Assembly: GCA_023391425.1 (NCBI GenBank)
Contig: JAEWAX010000058.1
Location: forward strand, 33,844-97,843
DNA length: 64,000 bases
Reading direction: 5' to 3'
Source: Bacillota bacterium
Lineage (GTDB): Bacteria > Bacillota > Clostridia > Acetivibrionales > DSM-1351
Part shown: positions 1-8,892 of the stretch, piece after piece
Numbering within the stretch: the stretch's first letter is position 1
Layout of the letters: each line of letters starts with the position of its first letter
Notes under the pieces: model-generated
The model's database searches: none
Told to the model about the DNA's origin: nothing
What the model saw: only the letters and a program-made list of their open reading frames with translations
Translations under genes and position numbers: made by a program

Positions 1-1
1 C

Positions 2-409
2 TCCAATTATAAAAAGTATCTAATGTTCGATTGTGATGCTCCAACAAACATTCAGACTGTTATTAAGGATATGCTATGCTCGCTAAAAGAGTATAATTTG
101 TTAGTCTCAAATTATTTATTTGAAGTTTGGCTTCTTATGCATTTTGAAATAGTTGATACTGTAAGATCTAAGAGAAAAACATATGAGAAGCTTGAAAGCT
201 ATCTATCAAATGGATATGCTAAGGCTGATACTGGAATCATTAGAGAAATTATCAATAAGGGCAGTGTGGAAGATGCAATTAAGAATGCGCAGGATTTATG
301 TGACAAATATGAGGCTGAAGGAAAAACTATAGAATTAAATATAAAAGATATGAATCCATATACAAATGTACATAAACTTATTGAACAGTTTATGCTTGAG
401 ATCTCATAA
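2..409 (+). CDS. RloB-like protein, C-terminal part (gene starts before the window)
   Basis: The frame is open back to base 2, so only the last 135 residues are present. The visible part has an FDCDAP stretch followed by SNYLFEVWLLMHFE, matching the RloB pattern of an acidic FDxD segment followed by SNPCFELWLLLHF. RloB proteins have a Toprim-like fold and usually sit beside an AAA-ATPase partner (RloA) in restriction and abortive-infection loci. That partner would lie upstream, outside the window. An internal ATG at 23 is unlikely to be the true start because the conserved domain continues upstream. A hairpin terminator follows at 442. The downstream neighbour is a NACHT NTPase, supporting a defence setting. 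The family call is from motif reading; the function is inference. Confidence 0.6.
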   Translation, partial: SNYKKYLMFDCDAPTNIQTVIKDMLCSLKEYNLLVSNYLFEVWLLMHFEIVDTVRSKRKTYEKLESYLSNGYAKADTGIIREIINKGSVEDAIKNAQDLCDKYEAEGKTIELNIKDMNPYTNVHKLIEQFMLEIS

Positions 410-441
410 GATATGCGTTCCACAAATATAACTTTACACAG

Positions 442-476
442 ACAAAGGGTGATACATACCCTTTGTTTTTGTATTT
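442..476 (+). terminator. Rho-independent terminator after the RloB-like gene
   Basis: A 9-bp perfect stem, ACAAAGGGT (442-450) with ACCCTTTGT (458-466), is followed by TTTTGTATTTTT. It closes the RloB-like transcription unit. Confidence 0.75.
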
Positions 477-904
477 TTGAGCTTTAACCTGTTGAACTAA
501 CGTAGAGTGCAAAACAATAAAACACCTGCTATGAATCCAAAAAAGTCACATAAAATAATCTCTTCTCCATTAAAATAGGAGTTGTTTAAGCTAATAATTT
601 AACAAAAAATAGGACATTTGGCAACAGATAAAGGAAATAGTTTACTATACATGATATGTTACATGATATGTTAGTACTGATCGTATTAACTCTGAAGTAT
701 TAAACAAACAACATAACGATAGAAGAAAGGGCTTTGTCTCTATAAATTAGAGAGGCAGAAACCGATAGAAAGCAGTTTTTCCTTTGAAGTGCTGAATGTA
801 GCAAAAGCAACAGGATTTTGAAAATAATTATTTTTTAGTATAAAATGTAAATAGGTTCTTGTTTTTTAAATAAATTTAGTAAAAGCGGAGTTGGAGGAGA
901 GAAA
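477..904. other. Intergenic stretch before the NACHT gene
   Basis: No gene is supported here. Near the 3' end a weak promoter can be drawn: TTGAAA at 818-823 and TATAAA at 839-844, with a short 15-bp spacer. A small stem, GTCTCT..AGAGGC, lies near 735-755. An AGGAG-type ribosome site at about 892-898 serves the next gene. Confidence 0.4.
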
Positions 905-3900
905 GTGACAAATAAAGGAGAAAAAATAGATGTAATACACCGTGCTCTTGCAATTTCTAAATTCGAACTTGAAAGCAAGAGTAAACAGGGACTAACGGAT
1001 GATGATAAATACTGGGAAGATATTATTTGTGGAGTTTTAAACATTTGTTATGGATTCAATTTAGCTAATCTTAATCATGAAAAAAAGAACTTCCCTGGGA
1101 TAGATTTAGGAAATGATATAACTGGTTTAGGAATACAGGTTACGATTGATAAAAGTAGTGGGAAAATTAAGGATACACTAATAAAGATAACAGATAATAA
1201 AGTGTATGAAAAATATAAATCTTTAAAAATATTTATTCTTGGTAAAAAGCAGATTAGCTATTCTATTTCAGGAGTTGATTGGAAACAATATGTTGATTTT
1301 GATGTTTGTAAGGACATATTAGATTTCAGTGATGTAGAGAACAGATGCCAGAATCTATCTAGTAAAAAACTTGAAGAACTTATAAGTTTCTTAGAACAAG
1401 AGGTAATGTTACGACTTGATATTGGCAGCATTATGAAAAATGAAACTAAGAGTAAAATAAAAAGATATACGCAATATTTAAAAGAAACAAACAGCAAAAT
1501 AAATATTGTAGGAGTAGGACAATTACTACCGATAGAAAAGGCCTGGATTCGTTTGCAACTATCCAGTAGTGAACAGCTAGATAAGTGGAGAGTTGAGCAA
1601 TCTGACAGAGATACAATGCTTGCTACATACTATGAGTATTCAAGAAATAGAGATAAAACATATGATATTGAATCTATTTTAGAATCAAACAAAAATACGG
1701 TTATATTAGCTGGCCCAGGAATGGGAAAAAGTACATTATGCAAAAAGCTTATAAATATTGCTATAAGAAGAGAGAAAAGTGTTGCCTTTGCCAAGCTACT
1801 GGATATTGCGAGTTATATCAAAGAGGGGGGAACATTTGTAAGTTCGTTAGCTAAAGCAATTGCTGGGAACTCAATGTGCCGTTTTGAAAATGGAGAAATT
1901 GAACAAGAAATAGACTATTTGATTTTAGATGGTTTGGATGAATGTGGAGATATAAGAAAAAATGTAGCTAATGAAATTTGTAGTTGGTCAATTGGTCATT
2001 CTTCAATACGCGTGATTGTCACAAGCAGACCTGTGGGATATGATTCTGTTACTCTCCAAGAATATACCCATATGGAAATACAATCTCTTGCGGAGGATGA
2101 ATTGAGTAATTATGCAGGTAGTATATTTAACGAACTTGCGCCTGATAAAATTGAAGAGTGTAAGCAATGGTTTGAAAAACAGCTAGAAGGAAATAAGGTA
2201 AAGTCAGTAGCCTGCCGAAGCCCTTTACTATTAGGCCTTCTAATACAATTATCAATCAGATTTCAAGAGTTTGGGAAATATAGAGTTATTCTGTATCGAC
2301 AGATAGTAGATGAATGGTTAAAGGGTTCAAGCAGACAAAATACGAAATGTTTAGGTGACGCAGAAATGGTACGTGGAATAGAAATGATAGCATTTTATAT
2401 GCTGAACTGTGTAGATGATATGTGCAGAGGAGCGTATAACAAAAGTAATATAGCAAAAAGTGTAGGAAGGGAATTTGAGAGAGAGCTTGGATGTAAAGCA
2501 TTAATCGGTTGCCAAAAAGCAGAAGGGTGTTTGGAGTTTTGGACTGAAAGAGGTATTCTTGATAAAACCTACTATAAAAATGAAGAACGTTATTTGTTTT
2601 TACATCTGAATATAGGTGAGTATTTAGCAGCTGTTCATATAAGCAAATTTGATACTGATAAAAAGGAAAAGTGGATATCGGAAAACTATAGAAAATCAAT
2701 TTGGCATGAACCAATTAGAATGGCGATTGCTTGTGATGACGGGATTGAAATAGCCAATAAGTTGCTTATAATAGAGAATGAAGATGAGATGCCTGTTGGA
2801 AGTATCTTTTTAGCGGCAGAAGGATTAAGTGAAAAGAAAATAGGAATAGAAGCACAAAATATATACGACAGATTGTTAGACTATATACAATCAGATAATC
2901 CTACATTGTCGAAGTATGCATATGATGCTATTCATGAAATTAAAGAGGGTGAGTTGGATTGGAGGAAAGATAAGCTGTTGTCAATGATGCAATCTGACTT
3001 TAAGTGGGTAAAATATAATTCATATGGGGTATATATATGTATGCCTCAGAAGGATATATATAAGGATATCTTGCAGGAGTTTATTGTGAATTACAGTAAG
3101 CATGATTTAGATGATATACAAGTTAAAGATGATGTGGAATCATGGCATATAAATTTATATGGATATTTACTTAATCAATTAATTGAAGAAACAATAGAAT
3201 TGCTCGATGTCAATGATGTATCAAAAGAAGTAATTGAAACTCTTAAAAAAATATATAATAGTGGGCAATGTTCATTAAATACAATGGGTATAGTTGGTAA
3301 GTATCTTGAAAAAGTAGGAGAAGGTTCATGGAAAAAAGAGTGTGATAAGATTTTATTCCATAATAAATGGGATATAAATTTTTTGAATATAAATAAAGGA
3401 ATGGCACAAAGTGAAAGATGTCTAGTTAAAGCTATTGGAGATATATTCGGAAGAATAGAACATGACGATGTAATATATGTTTGTATAGAGTATTCTAAGA
3501 TTACTAAAGCAATATGTTTGATGGAATCACCAATATATGAATTTGCAAGATTAGCAAAAGATTTGGAAAAACCGTATTCTAGAAGCATTTTAAAAGCAGT
3601 ATGTATAGCAGCTGGAGCGGATGTTGAGATGCTTAGAAAAGAGATATATTTCTTGGAAAAGACGTTAGATGCTGCTGATAAATTGCTAATTCATGATCAA
3701 AGAAGAGATATAGAAATAGAGTGTGATTGGGAGAAAGCAGCACAAGACTTAACCAGTGAGGAATTAATATATGGGTTAACAAGCAGTTCAGATTTATTAG
3801 GAATTGCAACTGTTAAATTAGCTGCAACGGTACCTGATAAAGCAGGATTGCGAGAAGGGATTATTAAATTATTAGAATGCTCAAAGGAAGATGTCATATA

Positions 3901-4720
3901 TAGGGTAGGATTGATTATGCCATATGTTTTAAAAGAACAATCATTAAATATAATGATAGATAGAATAGTAAATGATAAACTGACTTTATATGGATGTTTA
4001 TACAACGCATTAGGTAGATGCTATGGAGAATTTAAAAATAAAAATTGGATGGTGGCAGTTCGAAAAGGCTTATACAATGCCGATGCGGTTGTAGTTAAAG
4101 AAATATTGAAATATTTGAATGTTGAATTAAACAATGATTGGGTAGATGAAGCGGAAAAGAAAATTATCTTAGAAGTAGTTAAAAAACAATTTTATAAATG
4201 GGATAATACTGAGTTGATATGCCCAAGTTGTGATGGAGAGATTATATTAAGTAAATCTGGATTTTGCCCTAAATGTCATGTTGGTGGTAAGCTACCATTT
4301 AAAGAATTCACTAAGATTTTGTGTCAGTTTGATATATTCTCTGAAGAGGAATTAATAGTATATGGTCAGCACGAAAATTCAGATATTTCACAAGAAGCAA
4401 AGGAAGGCTTAAAATTAAAAATAATTAATGATAATAGACTCATAGGTAAATATTTATTTGGTTTAGACCAAAAGACAACACCACAGTATATATTTAGTTT
4501 AATCTTGAATTTGCAGTCTTATTTATTAGAAAATTATAAACATAATATTTTGGAAATAGCTAATGGGAAAGAAAGAAGCCTTGTTTTAACTTTTATAAGA
4601 AATATTACAAAACAAACTTGGTTAACTGACGACGAACGAAAAAAGTACCTACAAGACATGCTACAGAGTGAAGATATTAATATTCGTGGTGAAGCAATGA
4701 AAAAGTGGCTGGGGAAATAA
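905..4720 (+). CDS. SMEK-NACHT NTPase, STAND-type candidate antiphage protein
   Basis: A 1271-residue protein starting at GTG 905 behind a strong GGAGGAG. The N-terminus (about 1-170) reads as a SMEK domain, with NFPGIDLG near residue 67 and GIQVT near 78; this layout resembles a PD-(D/E)xK-like core, which is inference. A NACHT-type P-loop follows: Walker A GPGMGKST at 270-277, Walker B LILDGLDE at 339-346, and sensor-like TSRP at 373-376. The rest, about residues 600-1090, looks like helical repeats, and a CPSC-x11-CPKC zinc ribbon lies at 1106-1124. NACHT STAND proteins in bacteria are known antiphage sensors; the N-terminal domain is usually the effector and the C-terminal repeats the sensor. 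It lies next to a RloB-like gene. No partner gene is needed for this class. Alternative: another signalling STAND ATPase. Confidence 0.75.
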   Translation: MTNKGEKIDVIHRALAISKFELESKSKQGLTDDDKYWEDIICGVLNICYGFNLANLNHEKKNFPGIDLGNDITGLGIQVTIDKSSGKIKDTLIKITDNKVYEKYKSLKIFILGKKQISYSISGVDWKQYVDFDVCKDILDFSDVENRCQNLSSKKLEELISFLEQEVMLRLDIGSIMKNETKSKIKRYTQYLKETNSKINIVGVGQLLPIEKAWIRLQLSSSEQLDKWRVEQSDRDTMLATYYEYSRNRDKTYDIESILESNKNTVILAGPGMGKSTLCKKLINIAIRREKSVAFAKLLDIASYIKEGGTFVSSLAKAIAGNSMCRFENGEIEQEIDYLILDGLDECGDIRKNVANEICSWSIGHSSIRVIVTSRPVGYDSVTLQEYTHMEIQSLAEDELSNYAGSIFNELAPDKIEECKQWFEKQLEGNKVKSVACRSPLLLGLLIQLSIRFQEFGKYRVILYRQIVDEWLKGSSRQNTKCLGDAEMVRGIEMIAFYMLNCVDDMCRGAYNKSNIAKSVGREFERELGCKALIGCQKAEGCLEFWTERGILDKTYYKNEERYLFLHLNIGEYLAAVHISKFDTDKKEKWISENYRKSIWHEPIRMAIACDDGIEIANKLLIIENEDEMPVGSIFLAAEGLSEKKIGIEAQNIYDRLLDYIQSDNPTLSKYAYDAIHEIKEGELDWRKDKLLSMMQSDFKWVKYNSYGVYICMPQKDIYKDILQEFIVNYSKHDLDDIQVKDDVESWHINLYGYLLNQLIEETIELLDVNDVSKEVIETLKKIYNSGQCSLNTMGIVGKYLEKVGEGSWKKECDKILFHNKWDINFLNINKGMAQSERCLVKAIGDIFGRIEHDDVIYVCIEYSKITKAICLMESPIYEFARLAKDLEKPYSRSILKAVCIAAGADVEMLRKEIYFLEKTLDAADKLLIHDQRRDIEIECDWEKAAQDLTSEELIYGLTSSSDLLGIATVKLAATVPDKAGLREGIIKLLECSKEDVIYRVGLIMPYVLKEQSLNIMIDRIVNDKLTLYGCLYNALGRCYGEFKNKNWMVAVRKGLYNADAVVVKEILKYLNVELNNDWVDEAEKKIILEVVKKQFYKWDNTELICPSCDGEIILSKSGFCPKCHVGGKLPFKEFTKILCQFDIFSEEELIVYGQHENSDISQEAKEGLKLKIINDNRLIGKYLFGLDQKTTPQYIFSLILNLQSYLLENYKHNILEIANGKERSLVLTFIRNITKQTWLTDDERKKYLQDMLQSEDINIRGEAMKKWLGK

Positions 4721-4922
4721 TAAAGAGGGAGTGTGTGAATTCAATCAATGATAATCAATGATTTGTGACGAGACAATAAACAAACTTTAGAGCGTTATAG
4801 AATTTATAACTTTATAAAGGACTTTATTATAGAATATACTTGTAACTGTTATATATTGATATATGTAGGTTATATACTTTAAGTTTGTAATAAACTCATA
4901 TTATACGTTCCATTTAGTAACG

Positions 4923-5066
4923 TCCTTCCACAAGGACGTTACAGAGAGACTAGAGAAAATCAATCCTTCGCTAATGAGTGATGTAAGACTAATACTCGAG
5001 AAGAATAAGGCTGAGAGGCATATACGTGGTGGAGAAGCCACCAAAGCCAAGTACCAAGGGAAGTGA
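4923..5066 (+). pseudogene. Remnant coding fragment, possibly the tail of a mobile-element protein
   Basis: An open frame ending at TGA 5064-5066 reads like a genuine protein tail: LEKINPSLMSDVRLILEKN, then ERHIRGGEATKAKYQGK. There is no start codon or ribosome site, and a TAG lies upstream in frame at 4866, so it is a remnant. I do not recognise the family. It lies just left of the 116-bp repeat. Sequence to its left (4911-4934, CATTTAGTAAC..TTCCACAAG) resembles 15785-15806 at the second repeat copy, so the fragment looks like extra DNA kept in copy 1 and lost from copy 2. The rest of 4721-5096 is AT-rich and holds only the hairpin GTAACGTCCTT/AAGGACGTTAC at 4917-4942. Confidence 0.35.
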
Positions 5067-5096
5067 GTTTATATAAAATACAGTTTGCGCTTAAAC

Positions 5097-5212
5097 AAGG
5101 ATAGAAAAGTAATTATAAATAACTAAATAAGATAAATGTAAAAGCAGGGAAAATCAAAAAATTTACATATAGGATGAAGTTCAAAAGCCGGGGGAACCCG
5201 GCTTTTTGAGTT
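5097..5212 (+). repeat. 116-bp repeat, left copy, ending in a terminator
   Basis: Nearly identical to 15804-15920, with roughly ten differences. It contains a small stem ATGTAAA (5136-5142)/TTTACAT (5162-5168), then a strong intrinsic terminator, AAAAGCCGGG (5183-5192)/CCCGGCTTTT (5197-5206). The two copies bracket the whole sugar cluster. It may be the end of a decayed insertion element or a repeated terminator module. After it, 5213-5424 is AT-rich leader of the kinase gene. Confidence 0.8.
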
Positions 5213-5424
5213 GTTATGGGCTTAGCCTGTATAGTAGTTTTAGTTAAATTATTAGTAGTATTTAATATTTTTATTATAAATGTGATATATCAAAACTTAT
5301 TTATTCTTTATTTCGACAGCAGAATTAGATATTTAATTTAATATTAGATTTTGATAAAATAAATAATAATGGTACTATTCCATAGATGCTTTTTGTATAT
5401 AATAAATGTTTTGCAGGAGATACA

Positions 5425-7296
5425 ATGCAAATTTTTAATCAAGATAAAGTATTTCATAATAATATTAAGGTTAATTGGATATTAAACAGACTAAAAAAAA
5501 TAAGCTTTAAGTCCAAACTTATCTTTTCTTTTATATTTGTTTCAATAATGCCAATTTTATTAGTACAAACTATTTCCTACTATAATACAGCAGAAACCAT
5601 GAAAGAAAATGTGAATGAGTTGATAAAGGTTAACCTTACTCAAACCGAGAAAAATCTTAACACTACATTAAATTCTTATATGGATATATTGTATCAGATA
5701 TATACTGATGATGAAATTATTGAATTGGTTAACAAAGTCAATGGGCAATCTGAAAATGCCATGGAAATTAGCCTGCTAAGGGATAAACTAAGTAAGCTTA
5801 CAAATTCAAAAGAGGGAATAAGAAGTATAGCAATATTGTGCTCAAGTGGAAAATCAGTTTTTTACGATACCCTGACAGCATCCTCAATTGAAAGCTCATG
5901 GATAACAAAGAATTATGATAAAAAATTGTACTATTCAAATGTTATAAAAAGCAAAGGTTCTGTTTTAATACCAACTTCATATACATCTCAACTGGGTGAT
6001 AAAAAATATTACCTTTTCCATATTGCAAATAAAATGGTTGATTTTAGTGATATAAGAAAGGATCCAATAGGAGTAATTGTTATCAGCATTGATGAAGATA
6101 TTATATTTAAAGCAAGCAATGACATTGAAAGTATTAACCAAAGTAAAAATGGTGTAAAAAATATAAACTTTATTATCGATAGAGATGGACAAATTATTTC
6201 TTTTTTGGATAAAAAGTTTATCGGTACAAATATTTCTGAATATAGTTTGGATAAACCAAATGAAAGCATCAATAAATACAGTGGGCTAATAAATAGCGTA
6301 TCATATTTAAACGGAAATTCTGTAATATCCAATGAACTGCTTGATGAAAAGATGGGTTGGATAATAGTAAATGCTGTTGACCAGAGTTATCTATTTAGTA
6401 AGGTATACTTGACGCAAAAATTTACTATTTTCTTCGGAGTTCTTATATTGTTATTCTCAATAGTAGTTATTATATATGTGACACAAAATTTTTCTGGCTC
6501 AATAGGAAAAATACTAAAAGCTATGAAGACAGCACAGGAAGGTGAACTATCAGTTCGGGTAGAAATTGATGAAGGTGATGATGATGATATTTCAGCCATA
6601 GCTTCAAGATTTAATAAAATGATATATAAAATCAATCAATTGGTAGAAGAAGTGAAAAGTGCTACGTTTAAGCAGAAAGATGCTGAAATAAGAGCTCTTG
6701 AGGCACAAATAAATCCTCATTTCTTATATAATACCTTGGATGCAATAAATTGGATGGCTATAGAAAAAGAAGAGTATGAAATAAGCAATATGCTTAAATC
6801 TCTTGCACAAATTTTGCGCTATAGTGTTAATAAAAGTAATAGTGTAGTAAAGCTAAGAGAAGAAATTGAATGGCTCAAGCAATATATATATTTGCAACAA
6901 ATGCGGTTTAATTTCTCATTTGAATGTTCAATGGATATTGACGAAAATGTTTTGAGTTGCCATATACATAAGCTACTTTTTCAGCCCTTTATTGAAAATA
7001 CAATTATTCATGGTTTTGAAGGATTAGAAAAAGGGGGAAAAATAAAAATTAGTATCAAGGACATGGAAAGTACAATTCAGATAACAATAGAAGATAATGG
7101 CAAGGGAATGAAAGAAGAAATAGTAGAAACATTAAATTCCTTTGAGAATATTAAAATTCAGACAAATGGAAGTGGTCTTGGTGTAAAAAATGTTTTCAAT
7201 AGAATAAAAATGTATTATGGGGAAAATGGAAGTTGGAGAGTGGAAAGTAAACTAGGAATCGGAACGATTATCTATCTAAAGGTACCTAAGCTATAA
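5425..7296 (+). CDS. YesM-type sensor histidine kinase
   Basis: A 623-residue membrane kinase. The start at 5425 is chosen over an in-frame ATG at 5386 because GCAGGAG lies correctly upstream of 5425. Order: cytoplasmic N-tail, transmembrane segment about 32-52, an extracellular dCache-like sensor about 55-330, a second membrane segment about 340-360, a HAMP region, then the His_kinase domain with the QINPHFLYNTLD motif (phospho-accepting His432) and an HATPase domain with DNGKGM and GSGLGVKN boxes. This family typically pairs with AraC-type response regulators and controls carbohydrate uptake. The next gene is exactly such a regulator, 16 bp downstream. The signal is probably an oligosaccharide, possibly presented by the sugar-binding lipoprotein encoded downstream (inference). 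Confidence 0.9.
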   Translation: MQIFNQDKVFHNNIKVNWILNRLKKISFKSKLIFSFIFVSIMPILLVQTISYYNTAETMKENVNELIKVNLTQTEKNLNTTLNSYMDILYQIYTDDEIIELVNKVNGQSENAMEISLLRDKLSKLTNSKEGIRSIAILCSSGKSVFYDTLTASSIESSWITKNYDKKLYYSNVIKSKGSVLIPTSYTSQLGDKKYYLFHIANKMVDFSDIRKDPIGVIVISIDEDIIFKASNDIESINQSKNGVKNINFIIDRDGQIISFLDKKFIGTNISEYSLDKPNESINKYSGLINSVSYLNGNSVISNELLDEKMGWIIVNAVDQSYLFSKVYLTQKFTIFFGVLILLFSIVVIIYVTQNFSGSIGKILKAMKTAQEGELSVRVEIDEGDDDDISAIASRFNKMIYKINQLVEEVKSATFKQKDAEIRALEAQINPHFLYNTLDAINWMAIEKEEYEISNMLKSLAQILRYSVNKSNSVVKLREEIEWLKQYIYLQQMRFNFSFECSMDIDENVLSCHIHKLLFQPFIENTIIHGFEGLEKGGKIKISIKDMESTIQITIEDNGKGMKEEIVETLNSFENIKIQTNGSGLGVKNVFNRIKMYYGENGSWRVESKLGIGTIIYLKVPKL

Positions 7297-7312
7297 AGGT
7301 GGGAGAACTGGA

Positions 7313-8851
7313 ATGAGAATTGTAGTGGTGGAGGATGAATACAGGATTAGAAATGGTGTTGTCAAGCTTATCAGTAAGATTAACCCTGCATATGAAGTTG
7401 TAGGTGAAGCCGAAAATGGGCTGATTGGCATTGATATAATAGAACTTCATAAACCCGACCTAGTTATCGTTGACATAAAAATGCCCGAAATGGATGGCAT
7501 TGAAATGCTAATGCAATTAAAAAAAAGGGGGATCTATCATAAAACTGTTATCTTAAGCGGATATTCTGATTTTGAATATGCTCAGAAAGCTATTAAAATT
7601 GGTGTTTGTGAGTATTTACTAAAACCAATTACAGCTAATGATATGGAACAAACCTTAAAAAATGTTGAAAAAGAAATAAATATGGAAAAGATGCTTAAGA
7701 TAAATCAGCCTCAGATATTGAATTCTTTAGAGCATATATTTCAAAATCTTGTTTTAAGTAATAATGATCAAACCAATGAAATATATAAGTATATTTATGA
7801 AAAATATGAAATTGATTCAAATGGGGAGTTTGCAGTAGTTACTATCTATATAAGCACTGATAATATTAAAAATAAGGTTGGTAAAATTATTTCAGGGCTT
7901 TTGCATGATTTTGATGAAGCAAGATATAGCATATTCGAACTGGCGTTACATCACGAGCTTGTTATTTTAGTATATAAATGTACTGACTTTTTAGTACTTG
8001 AGAAGTACTTTCAGAATGTAATCATCAAGGAGATAAATAGAGAAAGTATTAATGGTGTTGTCTTTGGATGGGTACAGTTTAATGGACTGGTGAACCTTAA
8101 AAAGAGTTTACATGCCGTAAGGAAAGAACTAAGGTGGTCTATTGTTTTGGGACAGGATGTACTTATCTCATATCCGAAGACTCAGAATATCAATACAAAA
8201 CTAATTCAGTATCCTATATATATTGAGTTAGATGCGAAGACATCAGTTTGCTCTTTTGATATTATTAAACTGAAAAGGCTCTTTGAAGAGTTCCTATCAT
8301 GGTGGCGTAAAGATCTATACCAACCAGCTGGCGTCATTGATTCTTTTGTCAGATTTGCATCTTCCATAATAACTGTAATTAAAGAGATAGATTATGATCT
8401 CTATAAAAAAATAGATCAGAAAGACATACTACAAGGGATTATGAATGCTATAACCTGGAATGAACTTAAGAATGCTTTGTTTGAAATTGTAGAAAAAATT
8501 TCATTAAATAAACAGAACAATATGCCTATTGTGAATCTATTAGTAAAAAAGGTTCTAAGTATGGTTGATGAGTTTTATAGGGATGGAATAACTTTGGAGC
8601 AAATAGCAGCACGGTTGAATATTACTCCAGAATACTTAGGTTCACTCTTTAATAAGGAAGTTGGAGTCAATTTCAGTACATATATAAAAGAATTTAGAAT
8701 AAAGAAGGCAAAAGAGTTACTTATCAGTAAGGAACTTAAAACATATGAAGTTGCAGATAAGGTGGGGTATCCAGACCCCAAATATTTTTGCAGAGTATTT
8801 AAGGAAGCAACAGGATTTACTCCGGGAGAATACCAAAAAACCTATAAATAG
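7313..8851 (+). CDS. YesN-type response regulator, AraC family
   Basis: A 512-residue regulator partnered with the upstream YesM-type kinase. The N-terminal receiver domain carries the phospho-acceptor Asp54 in VIVDIKMPEMDG, with the conserved Lys in LLKPI near residue 105. A long middle region (about 125-400) is typical of the YesN group. The C-terminal AraC double helix-turn-helix (about 405-510) includes ITLEQIAARLNITPEYLGSL and VGYPDPKYFCRVFKEATGF. Phosphorylation would activate transcription of the adjacent transport genes; the likely target is the promoter area before 10463. The start ATG 7313 has a GGTGGGAG site. Confidence 0.9.
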   Translation: MRIVVVEDEYRIRNGVVKLISKINPAYEVVGEAENGLIGIDIIELHKPDLVIVDIKMPEMDGIEMLMQLKKRGIYHKTVILSGYSDFEYAQKAIKIGVCEYLLKPITANDMEQTLKNVEKEINMEKMLKINQPQILNSLEHIFQNLVLSNNDQTNEIYKYIYEKYEIDSNGEFAVVTIYISTDNIKNKVGKIISGLLHDFDEARYSIFELALHHELVILVYKCTDFLVLEKYFQNVIIKEINRESINGVVFGWVQFNGLVNLKKSLHAVRKELRWSIVLGQDVLISYPKTQNINTKLIQYPIYIELDAKTSVCSFDIIKLKRLFEEFLSWWRKDLYQPAGVIDSFVRFASSIITVIKEIDYDLYKKIDQKDILQGIMNAITWNELKNALFEIVEKISLNKQNNMPIVNLLVKKVLSMVDEFYRDGITLEQIAARLNITPEYLGSLFNKEVGVNFSTYIKEFRIKKAKELLISKELKTYEVADKVGYPDPKYFCRVFKEATGFTPGEYQKTYK

Positions 8852-8892
8852 TGCCTTGATATCAAAGCTTTTGAAAGGAACAAATAGAATAT

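Noticed and set aside
905..4720. Several minus-strand frames inside the NACHT gene
   Set aside because: Shadows of a long, well-supported coding frame; none has family motifs or a ribosome site.
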